Below, in pieces: positions 1 to 7,741 of a stretch of 17,075 bases of DNA; the first letter of the stretch is position 1; each line of letters begins with the position of its first letter. The notes under the pieces are model-generated. The model had not been told where the DNA came from. It searched no databases and saw nothing but the letters and a program-made list of their open reading frames with translations. The translations under genes and the position numbers were made by a program. Source of the stretch: JAXHMM01 sp964528445 (GTDB taxonomy: Bacteria > Bacteroidota > Rhodothermia > Balneolales > Balneolaceae); the NCBI GenBank assembly GCA_964528445.1, contig CAZGSL010000038.1, positions 1 to 17,075 of the forward strand. Reading direction: 5' to 3'.

Positions 1-25
1 TTAAAACAAATAATATTCGACTCCT

Positions 26-358
26 ATGCTTACCAGGAAAGAGGAGCTGCTTCTGCTGGCGATATGGAAACTGGAAGAGGAGGCCTACGGGCTCGCCGTC
101 CGCGACCGGCTTAACGAAATGACCGGGGGCGACCACTCAGTGGGCGCGGTCTATACTCCCCTCAAAAGACTGCGCAGCAGGGGATTTCTGGATTCCTGGG
201 AGAGCGAACCGACCGAAGAGCGGGGCGGACGATCCAAACGATTCTACAAATTGACCCCCAAGGGTGTCAGGGCCCTGCAGGAGGTGCGCCGTCTCACCGA
301 AACGGCCTGGAGTAATTTGCCGGCCGAAGTCTTCGGACTAACGCTAAAGACATCCTGA
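26..358 (+). CDS. PadR family transcriptional regulator
   Basis: This is a 110-residue winged-helix DNA-binding protein of the PadR family, normally a repressor that responds to a small ligand or envelope stress. The N-terminal 85 residues carry the family pattern: a helix starting LTRKEELLLLAIW, then AYGLAVRDRL, then the recognition-helix stretch SVGAVYTPLKRLRSRGFL (about residues 38-55). A wing with GGRSKRFYKLTPKG (about 67-80) follows, then a short C-terminal helix. The length fits the short PadR subtype that lacks the long C-terminal dimerisation domain. Only 6 nt separate its stop from the next gene, a prefix-bearing ABC permease, so the two almost certainly form an operon and the regulator probably controls itself and that permease. 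No good Shine-Dalgarno sequence precedes the ATG, and the 25-bp leader is AT-rich. The family call is firm; the target is inferred. Confidence 0.93.
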   Translation: MLTRKEELLLLAIWKLEEEAYGLAVRDRLNEMTGGDHSVGAVYTPLKRLRSRGFLDSWESEPTEERGGRSKRFYKLTPKGVRALQEVRRLTETAWSNLPAEVFGLTLKTS

Positions 359-364
359 ACCGCC

Positions 365-2977
365 ATGCGTTCCCAATCACCCTGGCCCACGAGGCTGCTG
401 GATTGTATTCTGCCCGCAGATCTCCGCCACCTGACAGGAGACCTGGAAGAGGAGTATAACCGGAACCAGGAAAGAATGGGAAACCGGCGGGCGTTAAGCC
501 GGCTATGTCTCCAGATTCTGCGCTCACTGCCGTTTTTCATGGGACAAATCTTCAAATGGAATATTGTTATGGTTGCACATTACCTGAAAACAGCCCTTCG
601 ACTGACAAAAAAGCATCTCGGCTTTTCCCTGATCAATATCCTGGGACTGGCGGCCAGTATGGCCGTCTGCCTGCTGATCCTGCTCTTTATCGTGGACCAG
701 AAAAGCTACGACCGCTTCCATGAGAATTACGACCGGATCTACCGCGTGATCTCCGAATTCAATTCCCCCAGCCTCAACGCCGCCGAAGGCTATGCCACTA
801 CGCCTGCCGAACTGGCCGAGATCCTGGAGAACAATTATCCAGGGGTACGCGAGGCGGTTCACGTAAGAAACGACTTCCAGGGAGAGTTCCGTCACGGCGA
901 CCAGGCACTCTCCCTCAGCGGACTCTACGCCTCGGCCGATTTCTTCCAACTTTTCGGGTTTGAGCTGCTGGCCGGCAATCCGGAAACGGCCTTACAGGAT
1001 CCCGGTTCCATTGTACTTACGCCCGAAAGCGCCCGCCGTCTTTTCGGGGAGGAGACGGATCCTCTGGGTAAAAGCATCCAGGCGATGGGAGACCGTACCT
1101 ATACCGTAACCGGGATCATCGACAGCGGAGTCAAGTCACATATCGATTTCGAATCACTGGTTTCCTACAGCACCGTCACCGCTACGCCGGAAGGCCGGGA
1201 ACGCATGGACAACTGGACCCGGAGCATTTACAACTCCTATACCTACCTGCGTCTCGATGAGGGGGCGGAAAAGAGGCTGAGCGAACGGTTCCCGGAGCTT
1301 ATTTCGAAAAACTTCACCTCATCCGACGATGACGTAGCGCTGGAAGGACTGCAACTGCAACCGGTTACCTCCATCAATCTGGGTCCCTCACTGTCGAATG
1401 AGATCGGAATGGTCATGCCCAATTTCATCCTCTGGTTTCTGATCGGATTCGGCGTGATTGTCATCCTGGTAGCATGTTTTAATTACGTCAGCCTGACGGT
1501 GGCGCGGGGACTGAATCGGAGCAGGGAGGTGGGAGTACGCAAGGTTCTGGGAGCCGCGCGGTCCAGCATTCTCAAGCAGTTCCTGACCGAATCGGTACTC
1601 ATCGCCCTGCTGGCGCTTCTGTTCGCCCTGCTGATCCTTAACTGGCTTCTTCCCCAATTCAACAGTCTCTACCTGATTAACTTCACGGAAAACCAGATTG
1701 CCCTCAATCTATTCGGGGAGTACTGGATCTACATCCTGTTTTTCCTCTTCAGCGTACTGATCGGTGTACTGGCTGGCTTTTACCCTGCCTGGCGATTTAC
1801 CTCCTTCCAGCCGGCGAGCGTACTGCAGGGAGCGAGAACCACGGGACGGGGATCCCAGGAAACCCTGAAAAAGGGTATCGCTGTCACCCAGTTCACCATC
1901 TCCATCGTAATCATCATAACCACCCTGGTCTTGCTGCAGCAATTCCGCTACATGTCGGATATCGATTACGGATTCGAATACGAGCAGCTGGTGAATGTTC
2001 AGCTTCAGGATATACCTTTTGAGCGATTTGAGCGAAACATGAGCGGTCATCCCGGGGTAGCATCCATCTCCGCCTCCAACGTGGTCCCCTCTCTGGGCAG
2101 CAGGCATGGGGTTTGGGTGAAAAGCGACTCCGTTTCCGACCAGATCAGGGGTGCGCACTTCACGGTTACGCCCGACTATCTCAGCACGATGGGACTGGAC
2201 CTGGTCAGCGGCCGAAATTTCAATCCGGAAAGAGGCGCCGATTCCGTCAAAACAGCCATTCTAAGCCTGTCGGCCGTGCAAGCCCTGGGACTGGATAGCC
2301 CGGAGGAGGCGGTCGGGGCTAACATTACGGTAAACGAGACGAATGTTGAAGTCATCGGCGTATCGGAAAACTTTGTAACGGTCGATCCGCTGGAGGGTTT
2401 TGAACCCGCCATCCTCCGTTATTATCCCGACCGCTTTCAGTATGCTGTCGTCAGGGTACATCCCGGTTCGAAAGAGACCTTTACCTCGGACCTGGAGCAG
2501 CAGTGGGCCGAACTGGGAAGTATGCACACCCCCAAATATCAGTTTTTCAGCGAACAGATCGATAACAACCCGATAATCGCCGTTTTCAAGGATTTCGTTA
2601 AGGTATTCGGCCTGATCGCGTTTTTTACGATCATGATATCCTGCCTCGGATTGCTGGGAATGGCAATGTATTCGGCCGAAAACCGGGTGCGGGAAATCGG
2701 CGTGCGAAAAGTATTCGGCGCTACGCGGCGGCAGATCGTCTATCTGCTTTCCAGGGAGTACCTGGCCATGATCGCCATAGCTGTTCTCGTGGCCACGCCG
2801 CTGGCGTGGATGCTCAACAATTTTTGGCTTTCGTTTATGAGCAACAGCGTCACCCTGGGGCCGGCCATCTTCCTGATCGGCATCATCGGCTGCGCCGGTC
2901 TGGCGCTGCTGACGGTTGCCTCCCAGGCTTTGCGGGCGGCTCGGGTCAAGGTGGTGGACAACCTGCGGAGCGAGTAG
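365..2977 (+). CDS. Duplicated MacB/FtsX-type ABC permease with N-terminal prefix domain
   Basis: This 870-residue inner-membrane ABC permease has the duplicated architecture (COG0577-like). Residues 1-68 form an extra cytosolic prefix with the pattern ILPADLRHL then GDLEEEY (about 15-31), as seen in PadR-linked 'orphan' permeases. The core starts near M69, with TM1 at about 87-109 and a MacB_PCD-like periplasmic domain at 110-350. Three more TM segments lie within 353-475, with the cytosolic motif REVGVRKVLGA at 387-397. The second half repeats the plan: a TM near 505-525, a periplasmic domain, then REIGVRKVFGA at 776-786 among the last three TM segments. It therefore has about eight TM segments in all. 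No ATPase is adjacent, so it must borrow one or act as a mechanotransmitter without transport. It follows the PadR gene by 6 nt and converges with another permease. A start at M69 would drop the prefix, but the PadR spacing favours 365. The substrate is unknown. Confidence 0.92.
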   Translation: MRSQSPWPTRLLDCILPADLRHLTGDLEEEYNRNQERMGNRRALSRLCLQILRSLPFFMGQIFKWNIVMVAHYLKTALRLTKKHLGFSLINILGLAASMAVCLLILLFIVDQKSYDRFHENYDRIYRVISEFNSPSLNAAEGYATTPAELAEILENNYPGVREAVHVRNDFQGEFRHGDQALSLSGLYASADFFQLFGFELLAGNPETALQDPGSIVLTPESARRLFGEETDPLGKSIQAMGDRTYTVTGIIDSGVKSHIDFESLVSYSTVTATPEGRERMDNWTRSIYNSYTYLRLDEGAEKRLSERFPELISKNFTSSDDDVALEGLQLQPVTSINLGPSLSNEIGMVMPNFILWFLIGFGVIVILVACFNYVSLTVARGLNRSREVGVRKVLGAARSSILKQFLTESVLIALLALLFALLILNWLLPQFNSLYLINFTENQIALNLFGEYWIYILFFLFSVLIGVLAGFYPAWRFTSFQPASVLQGARTTGRGSQETLKKGIAVTQFTISIVIIITTLVLLQQFRYMSDIDYGFEYEQLVNVQLQDIPFERFERNMSGHPGVASISASNVVPSLGSRHGVWVKSDSVSDQIRGAHFTVTPDYLSTMGLDLVSGRNFNPERGADSVKTAILSLSAVQALGLDSPEEAVGANITVNETNVEVIGVSENFVTVDPLEGFEPAILRYYPDRFQYAVVRVHPGSKETFTSDLEQQWAELGSMHTPKYQFFSEQIDNNPIIAVFKDFVKVFGLIAFFTIMISCLGLLGMAMYSAENRVREIGVRKVFGATRRQIVYLLSREYLAMIAIAVLVATPLAWMLNNFWLSFMSNSVTLGPAIFLIGIIGCAGLALLTVASQALRAARVKVVDNLRSE

Positions 2978-2994
2978 GACCCGTAGTGTCAAGG

Positions 2995-3004
2995 GTGCCG
3001 GCAC
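2995..3004. repeat. Short palindrome at a convergent gene junction
   Basis: GTGCCGGCAC is a perfect 10-bp palindrome in the 38-bp gap between two convergent permease genes. It has no loop and no T-run, so it is not a standard intrinsic terminator. The rest of this gap holds nothing recognisable. Confidence 0.3.
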
Positions 3005-3015
3005 GGGGCAGCCTC

Positions 3016-5294
3016 TTACTCTTGGCGAATACTCTCCACGGGATTGGTCAGGGCCGCCCGGAGCGACTGCCCACTTACGGTCAGCATGCAGATCACCACG
3101 CTCAGCAGTCCGGACAGAAGAAATACCGCGGCAAGATTCCATCCGAGACCGATACGGTATGGGAAATCACTGAGCCATTCGGCCAGGAGATAATAGGTAA
3201 TCGGCCATGCGATAACGTTGGAGAGCAGTATGAGTTTGACGTACCGTCCGGAGAGCAACTTCAAAATGTCGGCGACCGAAGCACCCAGGGTCTTTCGCAG
3301 GCCAATCTCCCGGGTCCTCAGTGAGGTGGTGTACGAGGCGAGCCCGAACAGTCCCAGGCACGCGACGATAATGCCCAGAACGGTAAACACCCCGGAGAGG
3401 CTGGCCATCTGCCGTTCCGAGGAGTAGATCTCGCTGAGTTCCTCCTCATGGAAGGTATAGCGAAATGGATCAATGGAGTTCACCTCCTCCCAGGCAGACT
3501 GCAGCGCCAGGATTCCCTCCTGTACACGGCCGGGCGCCAGTTTAACGGCCACATGCTCTATATGCTGGACAATCGGCGTGGTTTCGTCCACGACCCGGAG
3601 CACCAGCGGACCAATCTCCTTTCGAAGCGTGGTATGGTTGAAGTCCGGCACCACCCCAACGACGGTATACGTCTCCCGGCTGCCGTCGGAGTTTTCCAGG
3701 TAAAACTGCTCGCCCACCGCATCCCCGGGAGCAGCCGCTCCCATCCGGTTCACCATGGCCTCATTGACCATGATCGCCTCACGGCCGTCGGTCTGGTACT
3801 CCCGGGAAAATCCCCTGCCGGCCAGTACCGGGATCTGATAGGTCTCGAGAAAGTCGTGGGTGACATAAAGGGCGGGATTTGACTGGGAGCCTTCGGTGTT
3901 TTCTGCAGCATGCCGAAACATGTAAAAATTCTCTTCGTCCGCCCCGATAATCCACTCGAGCCCGGCCATGCTCTCCACCGCCGGATCACGGAGTGCCAGC
4001 TCTCTGAAGCGCTCGTATTCCCAGGCAATCAGGGTTTGTGAGACCGGCAGCAGAGCCACGCGCTGGCGGTTGTATCCCAGATCCTTTTCCTGCATGTGGT
4101 TCAGCTGCAGATACACCACCGCGGTCCCGATTATGAGAGCGACCGACAGGGTGAACTGGAAAACCACCAGCGNNNNNNNNNNNNNNNNNNNNNNNNNNNN
4201 NNNNNNNNNNNNNNNNNNNNNNNNNNNNNNNNNNNNNNNNNNNNNNNNNNNNNNNNNNNNNNNNNNNNNNNNAACTGCCGGAACAGGCTGATGCGGTCGG
4301 CACCCAGCACCTTGCGCATGCCCACTTCCCTGGCCCGCTCCATCGAACGGGCGGTGGAGAGATTGACGAAATTGATGCCTCCGATGCCAAGCACCAGCAG
4401 CGCAATTCCCGAAAAGAGCCAGACATAAAAGTAGGAACCGGTGGGATTCATCTCCTCGCTCCGGTCCGAATAGAGGTGTATGTCGGTGACCGGCTGCAGA
4501 GCCAGCTCCACCTGTTCTCCCTCGGGACGATTCGGATGGTAATACTTGTCGGCAAAATCGGGAAGCAGCGGAAGCAGGGACCCGCGGTCCACGCCCTCCT
4601 CCAGCAGCACGTAGGTCCAAACCGGGTTGGAGTACCAGCTCTCATTGTAGGGCTGTCCCCCGAACAAGGCCGGGAGGGAGGCAAATGACGCCAGCAGGTC
4701 AAAACGAAGATGAGAATTTTCCGGCATCGGCTCCATCACACCGGTGACGGTAAAATCCATAACTCCCTTGAAATTCAATGTCTTGCCCATCGGGTCTTCC
4801 TCGCCGAAATAGCGGCGGGCCGTCTCCCGGGTAATCACGATGGCCTGGGGCTCGGCAAGCGCCGTCCGGGAATCCCCGGATATCATCTCGATATCGAACA
4901 CCTCCAGTGCGGTGGAGTCGGCAAAATAGAAATCCTCCTCGCTGAACGCCCGGTCTGCTTCCTGATAACGGATGGTACGGGACTCCTCCCGCATGTCGTA
5001 AAACCGGACGGTTTTCTCAACCATGTCCGGATACTCCGTCTGGAGCGCCGGACCTGCCCTGAAGGGAACAGAGGCGTAGGGCTCCTCCTTGGTGGGGGAG
5101 ATGGAGGTTTGTACCAACCTGACGATACGGTCTTTTTTGGGGAGAAACTCATCGTAACTCAGCTCATGAATGACATAGAGCGCCGTCAGTATGCAGCAAG
5201 CTATGCCGATGGCAAGGCCCAATAGATTCAGAAGGGAGTACCATTTCCTCTTCACCAACCTACGCAGGGCGACTCTCAGATAATTACGCAGCAT
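3016..5294 (-). CDS. Duplicated MacB/FtsX-type ABC permease, interrupted by an assembly gap
   Basis: This is a second large inner-membrane permease of the duplicated FtsX/MacB type. It lacks the prefix and starts directly at the core (MLRNYLRVALRRL). AAAGG about 5 nt upstream of the ATG at 5294 supports the start. Visible parts: TM1 at about residues 19-41, a periplasmic MacB_PCD-like domain, a TM at about 288-310 and REVGMRKVLGA near 322-332, where 100 Ns begin. After the gap come a TM with LVVFQFTLSVALIIG, the second periplasmic domain, REIGLRKTLGA and the last TM segments, ending SIRQE. The two sides are in different frames across the N run because the gap length is a placeholder. The third permease of the window has about 91 residues at the matching place, so the full protein would be about 815 residues, normal for the family. 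I see no sign of a true frameshift. Its substrate and ATPase partner are unknown. Confidence 0.88.
4173..4272. other. Assembly gap (100 Ns) inside the permease gene
   Basis: A run of exactly 100 Ns, typical of a fixed-size scaffold gap. Joining the reading frame of the two flanks requires a true length equal to 2 modulo 3, so 100 cannot be right. By comparison with the permease at 11799-14201, about 270 nt is expected here. The missing part should encode TM segments 3 and 4 of the first half. Confidence 0.95.
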
Positions 5295-5527
5295 GACACC
5301 TTTGCCGATTCGTTTGTCATCCCGATTTCCAACAACCCTGACCTTTCAAAATCATCCCGGTTTCACTATACAAGAGACTAAAGGGATGGAAGTGTTACAA
5401 ATTAGAGGCTGATCGACCCGAATATTAGAGAATTCTAACGCTCGGGGCCGGTTTTGAAGTGAAAAGAAACAGGGACAGGCAAAGAGGAGCGAGAATAATC
5501 CGGGAGATACGTAAGGGACCCACCGGA

Positions 5528-6679
5528 TCAGGCCTCTCCTTCCAGCATGGGGATAATGGACTCCTCCAGCATATCGAAGACCGGATCCCGGTAACTGCGG
5601 CGCTGGGAGGTATTGGCCAGGGACGAAGTGATCACCACGACCGCATCCAGCTCGCGAATCATAAATATATACTGTCCCCCGTGTCCCCAGGCGAAGCGGA
5701 CGTTGTATCCGGCCACCGGCTTCTTCCACCACATATACCCGTAATTGTAGGGATTGTAATTGCTGCGGGTATAGGTCTGGAAAGAGTCCCGCAGCCAGGA
5801 GCGGGGAACCAGCTGTTCGCCCTCCCACATACCGCCGTTCAATACCAGCCGGCCTATTTTCCTCATATCGGCCGGTCGAAGCGCCATGTTGTTTCCCCCC
5901 ATGTAATAACCCTGGGGATCACGATCCCATCCCCCGGGCTGGATATTCATCGGCCCGAACAGGTGTTCCATGGCGAAGGCCCGGGTGCTCATTCCGCTGG
6001 CCTTGGTGAGAATCACCGACAGCAGGTGAGAGGAACCTGTACTGTACACCATTTCCCCTCCCGGCTCCTCCACCATGGGCTGTTCCAGAGCGTACTCCAC
6101 CCAGTTGTCACTCACCACCCACCGCCCGTAATTGCGGATACTGGTCGACTCCAGTCCGGCCCGCATCGTAAGCAGATCCTTGATGGTAATGGTCCGCTTC
6201 CGGGGATCCGAGATATCTTCGAAGTATTCGGGCAGATAGGTGTGAATCGAATCCTGGACGCTTCCGATTATACCCCGTTCTACGGCTACGCCGATCAGCA
6301 GGGAGAGCACGCTTTTGGAGGCCGATTTGAGGTTCATGGTGCTGGAGGAGGATATTCCCCGGTAGTACTCCTCCACAATAGGAGTGTTTTTCTGGTACAC
6401 CAGCAGGCTGCGGAGAGTGGGAATTCCCCCGGCCCTGTCCGTCAGAGAGGCAATGGTGGCGGAGTCCGGGTCCGCCGGGGCATCGACGGACAGGCTTCTC
6501 ACGCGCGAATCGTCGATCGCGGCCGAGTCCTCTTCCGTCCCATCCGAGGGAGAAGGCTGACCGGCCTCGGAGCCGCTGCCTCCCGTAGAGAGCAGATAGA
6601 GAAGCCCCCCCACCAGCACAATCGGGATCCAGAGAAAATATTTTCGACTCCTGTCACCCAACTGCATGTTTATGCTCAT
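5528..6679 (-). CDS. Serine hydrolase of the beta-lactamase/class C family
   Basis: This 383-residue serine hydrolase has the penicillin-binding/class C beta-lactamase fold and resembles 6-aminohexanoate-dimer hydrolases and related esterases. A hydrophobic N-terminal segment (about residues 14-31) acts as a signal anchor or signal peptide, followed by a Ser/Asp/Glu-rich linker to about residue 75, so the catalytic domain should face the periplasm or outside. The nucleophile motif SxxK is SASK at 119-122. The second motif is YST at 212-214, where many relatives have YxN. The third is HGG at 333-335 in WGHGGQYIF. These match the beta-lactamase (PF00144) family. The substrate cannot be read from sequence: esterase, D-amino peptidase or amide hydrolase are all possible, and beta-lactam resistance is unlikely. 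ATG codons at 6679 and 6667 both fit, and no clear ribosome-binding site decides. It lies 233 bp upstream of the permease at 5294 on the same strand. Confidence 0.9.
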   Translation of the reverse strand: MSINMQLGDRSRKYFLWIPIVLVGGLLYLLSTGGSGSEAGQPSPSDGTEEDSAAIDDSRVRSLSVDAPADPDSATIASLTDRAGGIPTLRSLLVYQKNTPIVEEYYRGISSSSTMNLKSASKSVLSLLIGVAVERGIIGSVQDSIHTYLPEYFEDISDPRKRTITIKDLLTMRAGLESTSIRNYGRWVVSDNWVEYALEQPMVEEPGGEMVYSTGSSHLLSVILTKASGMSTRAFAMEHLFGPMNIQPGGWDRDPQGYYMGGNNMALRPADMRKIGRLVLNGGMWEGEQLVPRSWLRDSFQTYTRSNYNPYNYGYMWWKKPVAGYNVRFAWGHGGQYIFMIRELDAVVVITSSLANTSQRRSYRDPVFDMLEESIIPMLEGEA

Positions 6680-6741
6680 TCGTAAGGGGTTCTCTGTGAT
6701 TCATTTAACAATGATAGCAAATTAGAATCCAGAACCGCAAC

Positions 6742-6770
6742 GCGAAATCCGGAAGGTCACGCGATTTCGC
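6742..6770. repeat. 8-bp inverted repeat upstream of the serine hydrolase
   Basis: The arms GCGAAATC (6742-6749) and GATTTCGC (6763-6770) are perfectly complementary with a 13-nt spacer. The right arm also pairs in an alternative short hairpin, GCGAT/ATCGC (6761-6775). It lies 63-91 nt upstream of the hydrolase start, so it could be an operator or a leader-RNA stem. Its function is unknown. Confidence 0.4.
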
Positions 6771-6778
6771 ATCGCTAT

Positions 6779-6807
6779 CACCCTCAGGCGGGTGGGTATT
6801 TAATTTT
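6779..6807 (+). terminator. Weak terminator-like hairpin with T-tract
   Basis: A 5-bp stem CACCC/GGGTG with a 6-nt loop is followed, after GG, by a T-rich tract with seven consecutive Ts. It reads as a weak intrinsic terminator on the plus strand, yet no plus-strand gene lies just upstream. It may instead stop antisense or readthrough transcription, or the tract may be an A-rich upstream element for the leftward gene. The call is uncertain. Confidence 0.25.
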
Positions 6808-6996
6808 TTTACAAGGTTACCCGTTCAGCAGAAAGTACCACCACCGCAGTTCTATCCTATAGGCATAGCTCCGGAGCCACGCTTCCGTTTTAAATCAACT
6901 ATGCATCCGGTCCGGAGATACCAGCCCGTCAGGGGAGAGGAATCAAAAGATCCCAGATACAATACGTTATTAAATGTGTTTCTTTTTTTATTCGTA

Positions 6997-7015
6997 TTAC
7001 TTATATATGAAGTAA
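6997..7015. promoter_or_regulatory. Candidate vapBC operator (inverted repeat)
   Basis: The perfect 6-bp arms TTACTT and AAGTAA flank ATATATG, 52 nt before the vapB start in an AT-rich promoter-like stretch. VapB and other AbrB-type antitoxins are known to bind such short inverted repeats over their own promoter, usually together with the toxin. The role is inferred from position and symmetry only. Confidence 0.4.
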
Positions 7016-7067
7016 GTCAATTACTGGAAACTAAACTTCTGTAAGGGTTAACAGAATACCGGATCTA

Positions 7068-7325
7068 ATGAAAACCACCATCACCCAGAAGGGCCAAATT
7101 GTCATCCCGGCTGCATTACGCAAGAAATACGATATCAAGGCCGGAACAACCATTTTTGTGGAAGACAAAGATGGAAAAATAGTTTTGACTCCCATTACGG
7201 AGGCGTTCATCAGCGGTCTTCGGGGCAAGCTGAAAACGCCTGAAGGAGAGAAAACCGCTCTGGACATATTGAAAAAAGAACGAAAAGCCGACCGGGAAAA
7301 AGAAGATGAAAAAAATCGTTCTTGA
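7068..7325 (+). CDS. vapB: VapB-type antitoxin, AbrB/SpoVT DNA-binding fold
   Basis: This 85-residue antitoxin has an N-terminal AbrB/MazE swapped-hairpin domain. Residues 1-45 read as the family pattern TTITQKGQIVIPAALRKKY, then IKAGTTIFVEDKDGKIVLTP. This domain dimerises and binds the operator of its own operon. The C-terminal 40 residues are very charged (many Lys/Glu) and probably unstructured alone, as expected for the arm that wraps around and blocks the toxin's active site. Its last 20 bases overlap the start of the downstream PIN-domain gene, a standard arrangement for translational coupling in toxin-antitoxin operons. No strong Shine-Dalgarno site precedes it. The gene and its upstream region look more AT-rich than the neighbours, fitting a mobile accessory module. 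The specific VapB name rests on the partner being a PIN toxin. Confidence 0.9.
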   Translation: MKTTITQKGQIVIPAALRKKYDIKAGTTIFVEDKDGKIVLTPITEAFISGLRGKLKTPEGEKTALDILKKERKADREKEDEKNRS

Positions 7326-7704
7326 CGCATGGCCCCTGCTCTCCTTCTTTCAGAATGAAGCCACCGCCGGTGAGGTCGAGGGTATTCTGAAAGAGAGCCA
7401 GCACAACGATGATCAATTGCTGATCTGCACCATCAATGCCGGCGAGATCTGGTACTCGGTGAGCCGGGTACACGGGGAAAAGGAGGCGGATCGTACCCTC
7501 GAGGAGATACGACAGCTAAATATCGTTTTTATCCCCGCAGACTGGCAGCTTGCCCGGAGCGCAGCCGTGTTCAAGTCCGCCGGCGGACTCTCCTACGCCG
7601 ATTGTTTTGCGGCCGCCCTTGCCAGGGAGCGTGACGGCTCCCTGGTGACGGGCGATCCGGAGTTCAGGTCCCTGGAAGGGGACCTGGATATTATTTGGAT
7701 CTGA
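7306..7704 (+). CDS. vapC: VapC-type PIN-domain ribonuclease toxin
   Basis: This 132-residue PIN-domain protein is a likely magnesium-dependent endoribonuclease that cuts tRNA or rRNA and arrests growth when its antitoxin is lost. The acidic active-site residues are in place: D7 in VLDAWPLL, E47 in NAGEIWY, D99 in SYADCFAAALA and D117 in VTGDPEF. The length is normal for VapC. The ATG at 7306 lies within the antitoxin gene (20-bp overlap) and is preceded by an A/G-rich stretch, AAAAAGAAG, that can serve as ribosome-binding site. The actual RNA target cannot be predicted from sequence. It converges with the S9 peptidase gene with 37 bp between them. The gene looks intact, so the module is probably functional. 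Confidence 0.93.
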   Translation: MKKIVLDAWPLLSFFQNEATAGEVEGILKESQHNDDQLLICTINAGEIWYSVSRVHGEKEADRTLEEIRQLNIVFIPADWQLARSAAVFKSAGGLSYADCFAAALARERDGSLVTGDPEFRSLEGDLDIIWI

Positions 7705-7741
7705 AAGGCCTGCCCGCCTCGGCGGCCGGACGCAGAAACGC

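Larger units (their letters stand above)
6680..7067. other. 388-bp intergenic region without a gene
   Basis: The region lies between the divergent serine hydrolase and vapB genes and holds no convincing coding sequence. Its right third is strongly AT-rich. Visible structure: an 8-bp inverted repeat at 6742-6770, a small GC hairpin followed by a T-rich tract at 6779-6807, a palindrome GCTCCGGAGC at 6868-6877, and an inverted repeat TTACTT/AAGTAA at 6997-7015. It must contain the promoters of both flanking genes. I recognise no riboswitch or known small RNA in it. Confidence 0.7.

Noticed and set aside
3016..5294. A frameshifted pseudogene
   Set aside because: The apparent break is exactly at the 100-N run, both sides are full-quality family sequence, and the missing length fits a normal gene.
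5459..6685. A 408-codon open frame on the plus strand
   Set aside because: It is antisense to the serine hydrolase with its SxxK and HGG motifs; the His/Gly/Arg-rich product looks like a GC-driven shadow.
6800..6960. A riboswitch in the long intergenic region
   Set aside because: Short palindromes such as GCTCCGGAGC are present, but no known aptamer core could be matched, and the flanking genes are not typical riboswitch targets.
7705..7741. An intrinsic terminator between vapC and the S9 peptidase
   Set aside because: Only a 4-bp stem CCGC/GCGG with a tetraloop is seen, and there is no T-run on either strand.
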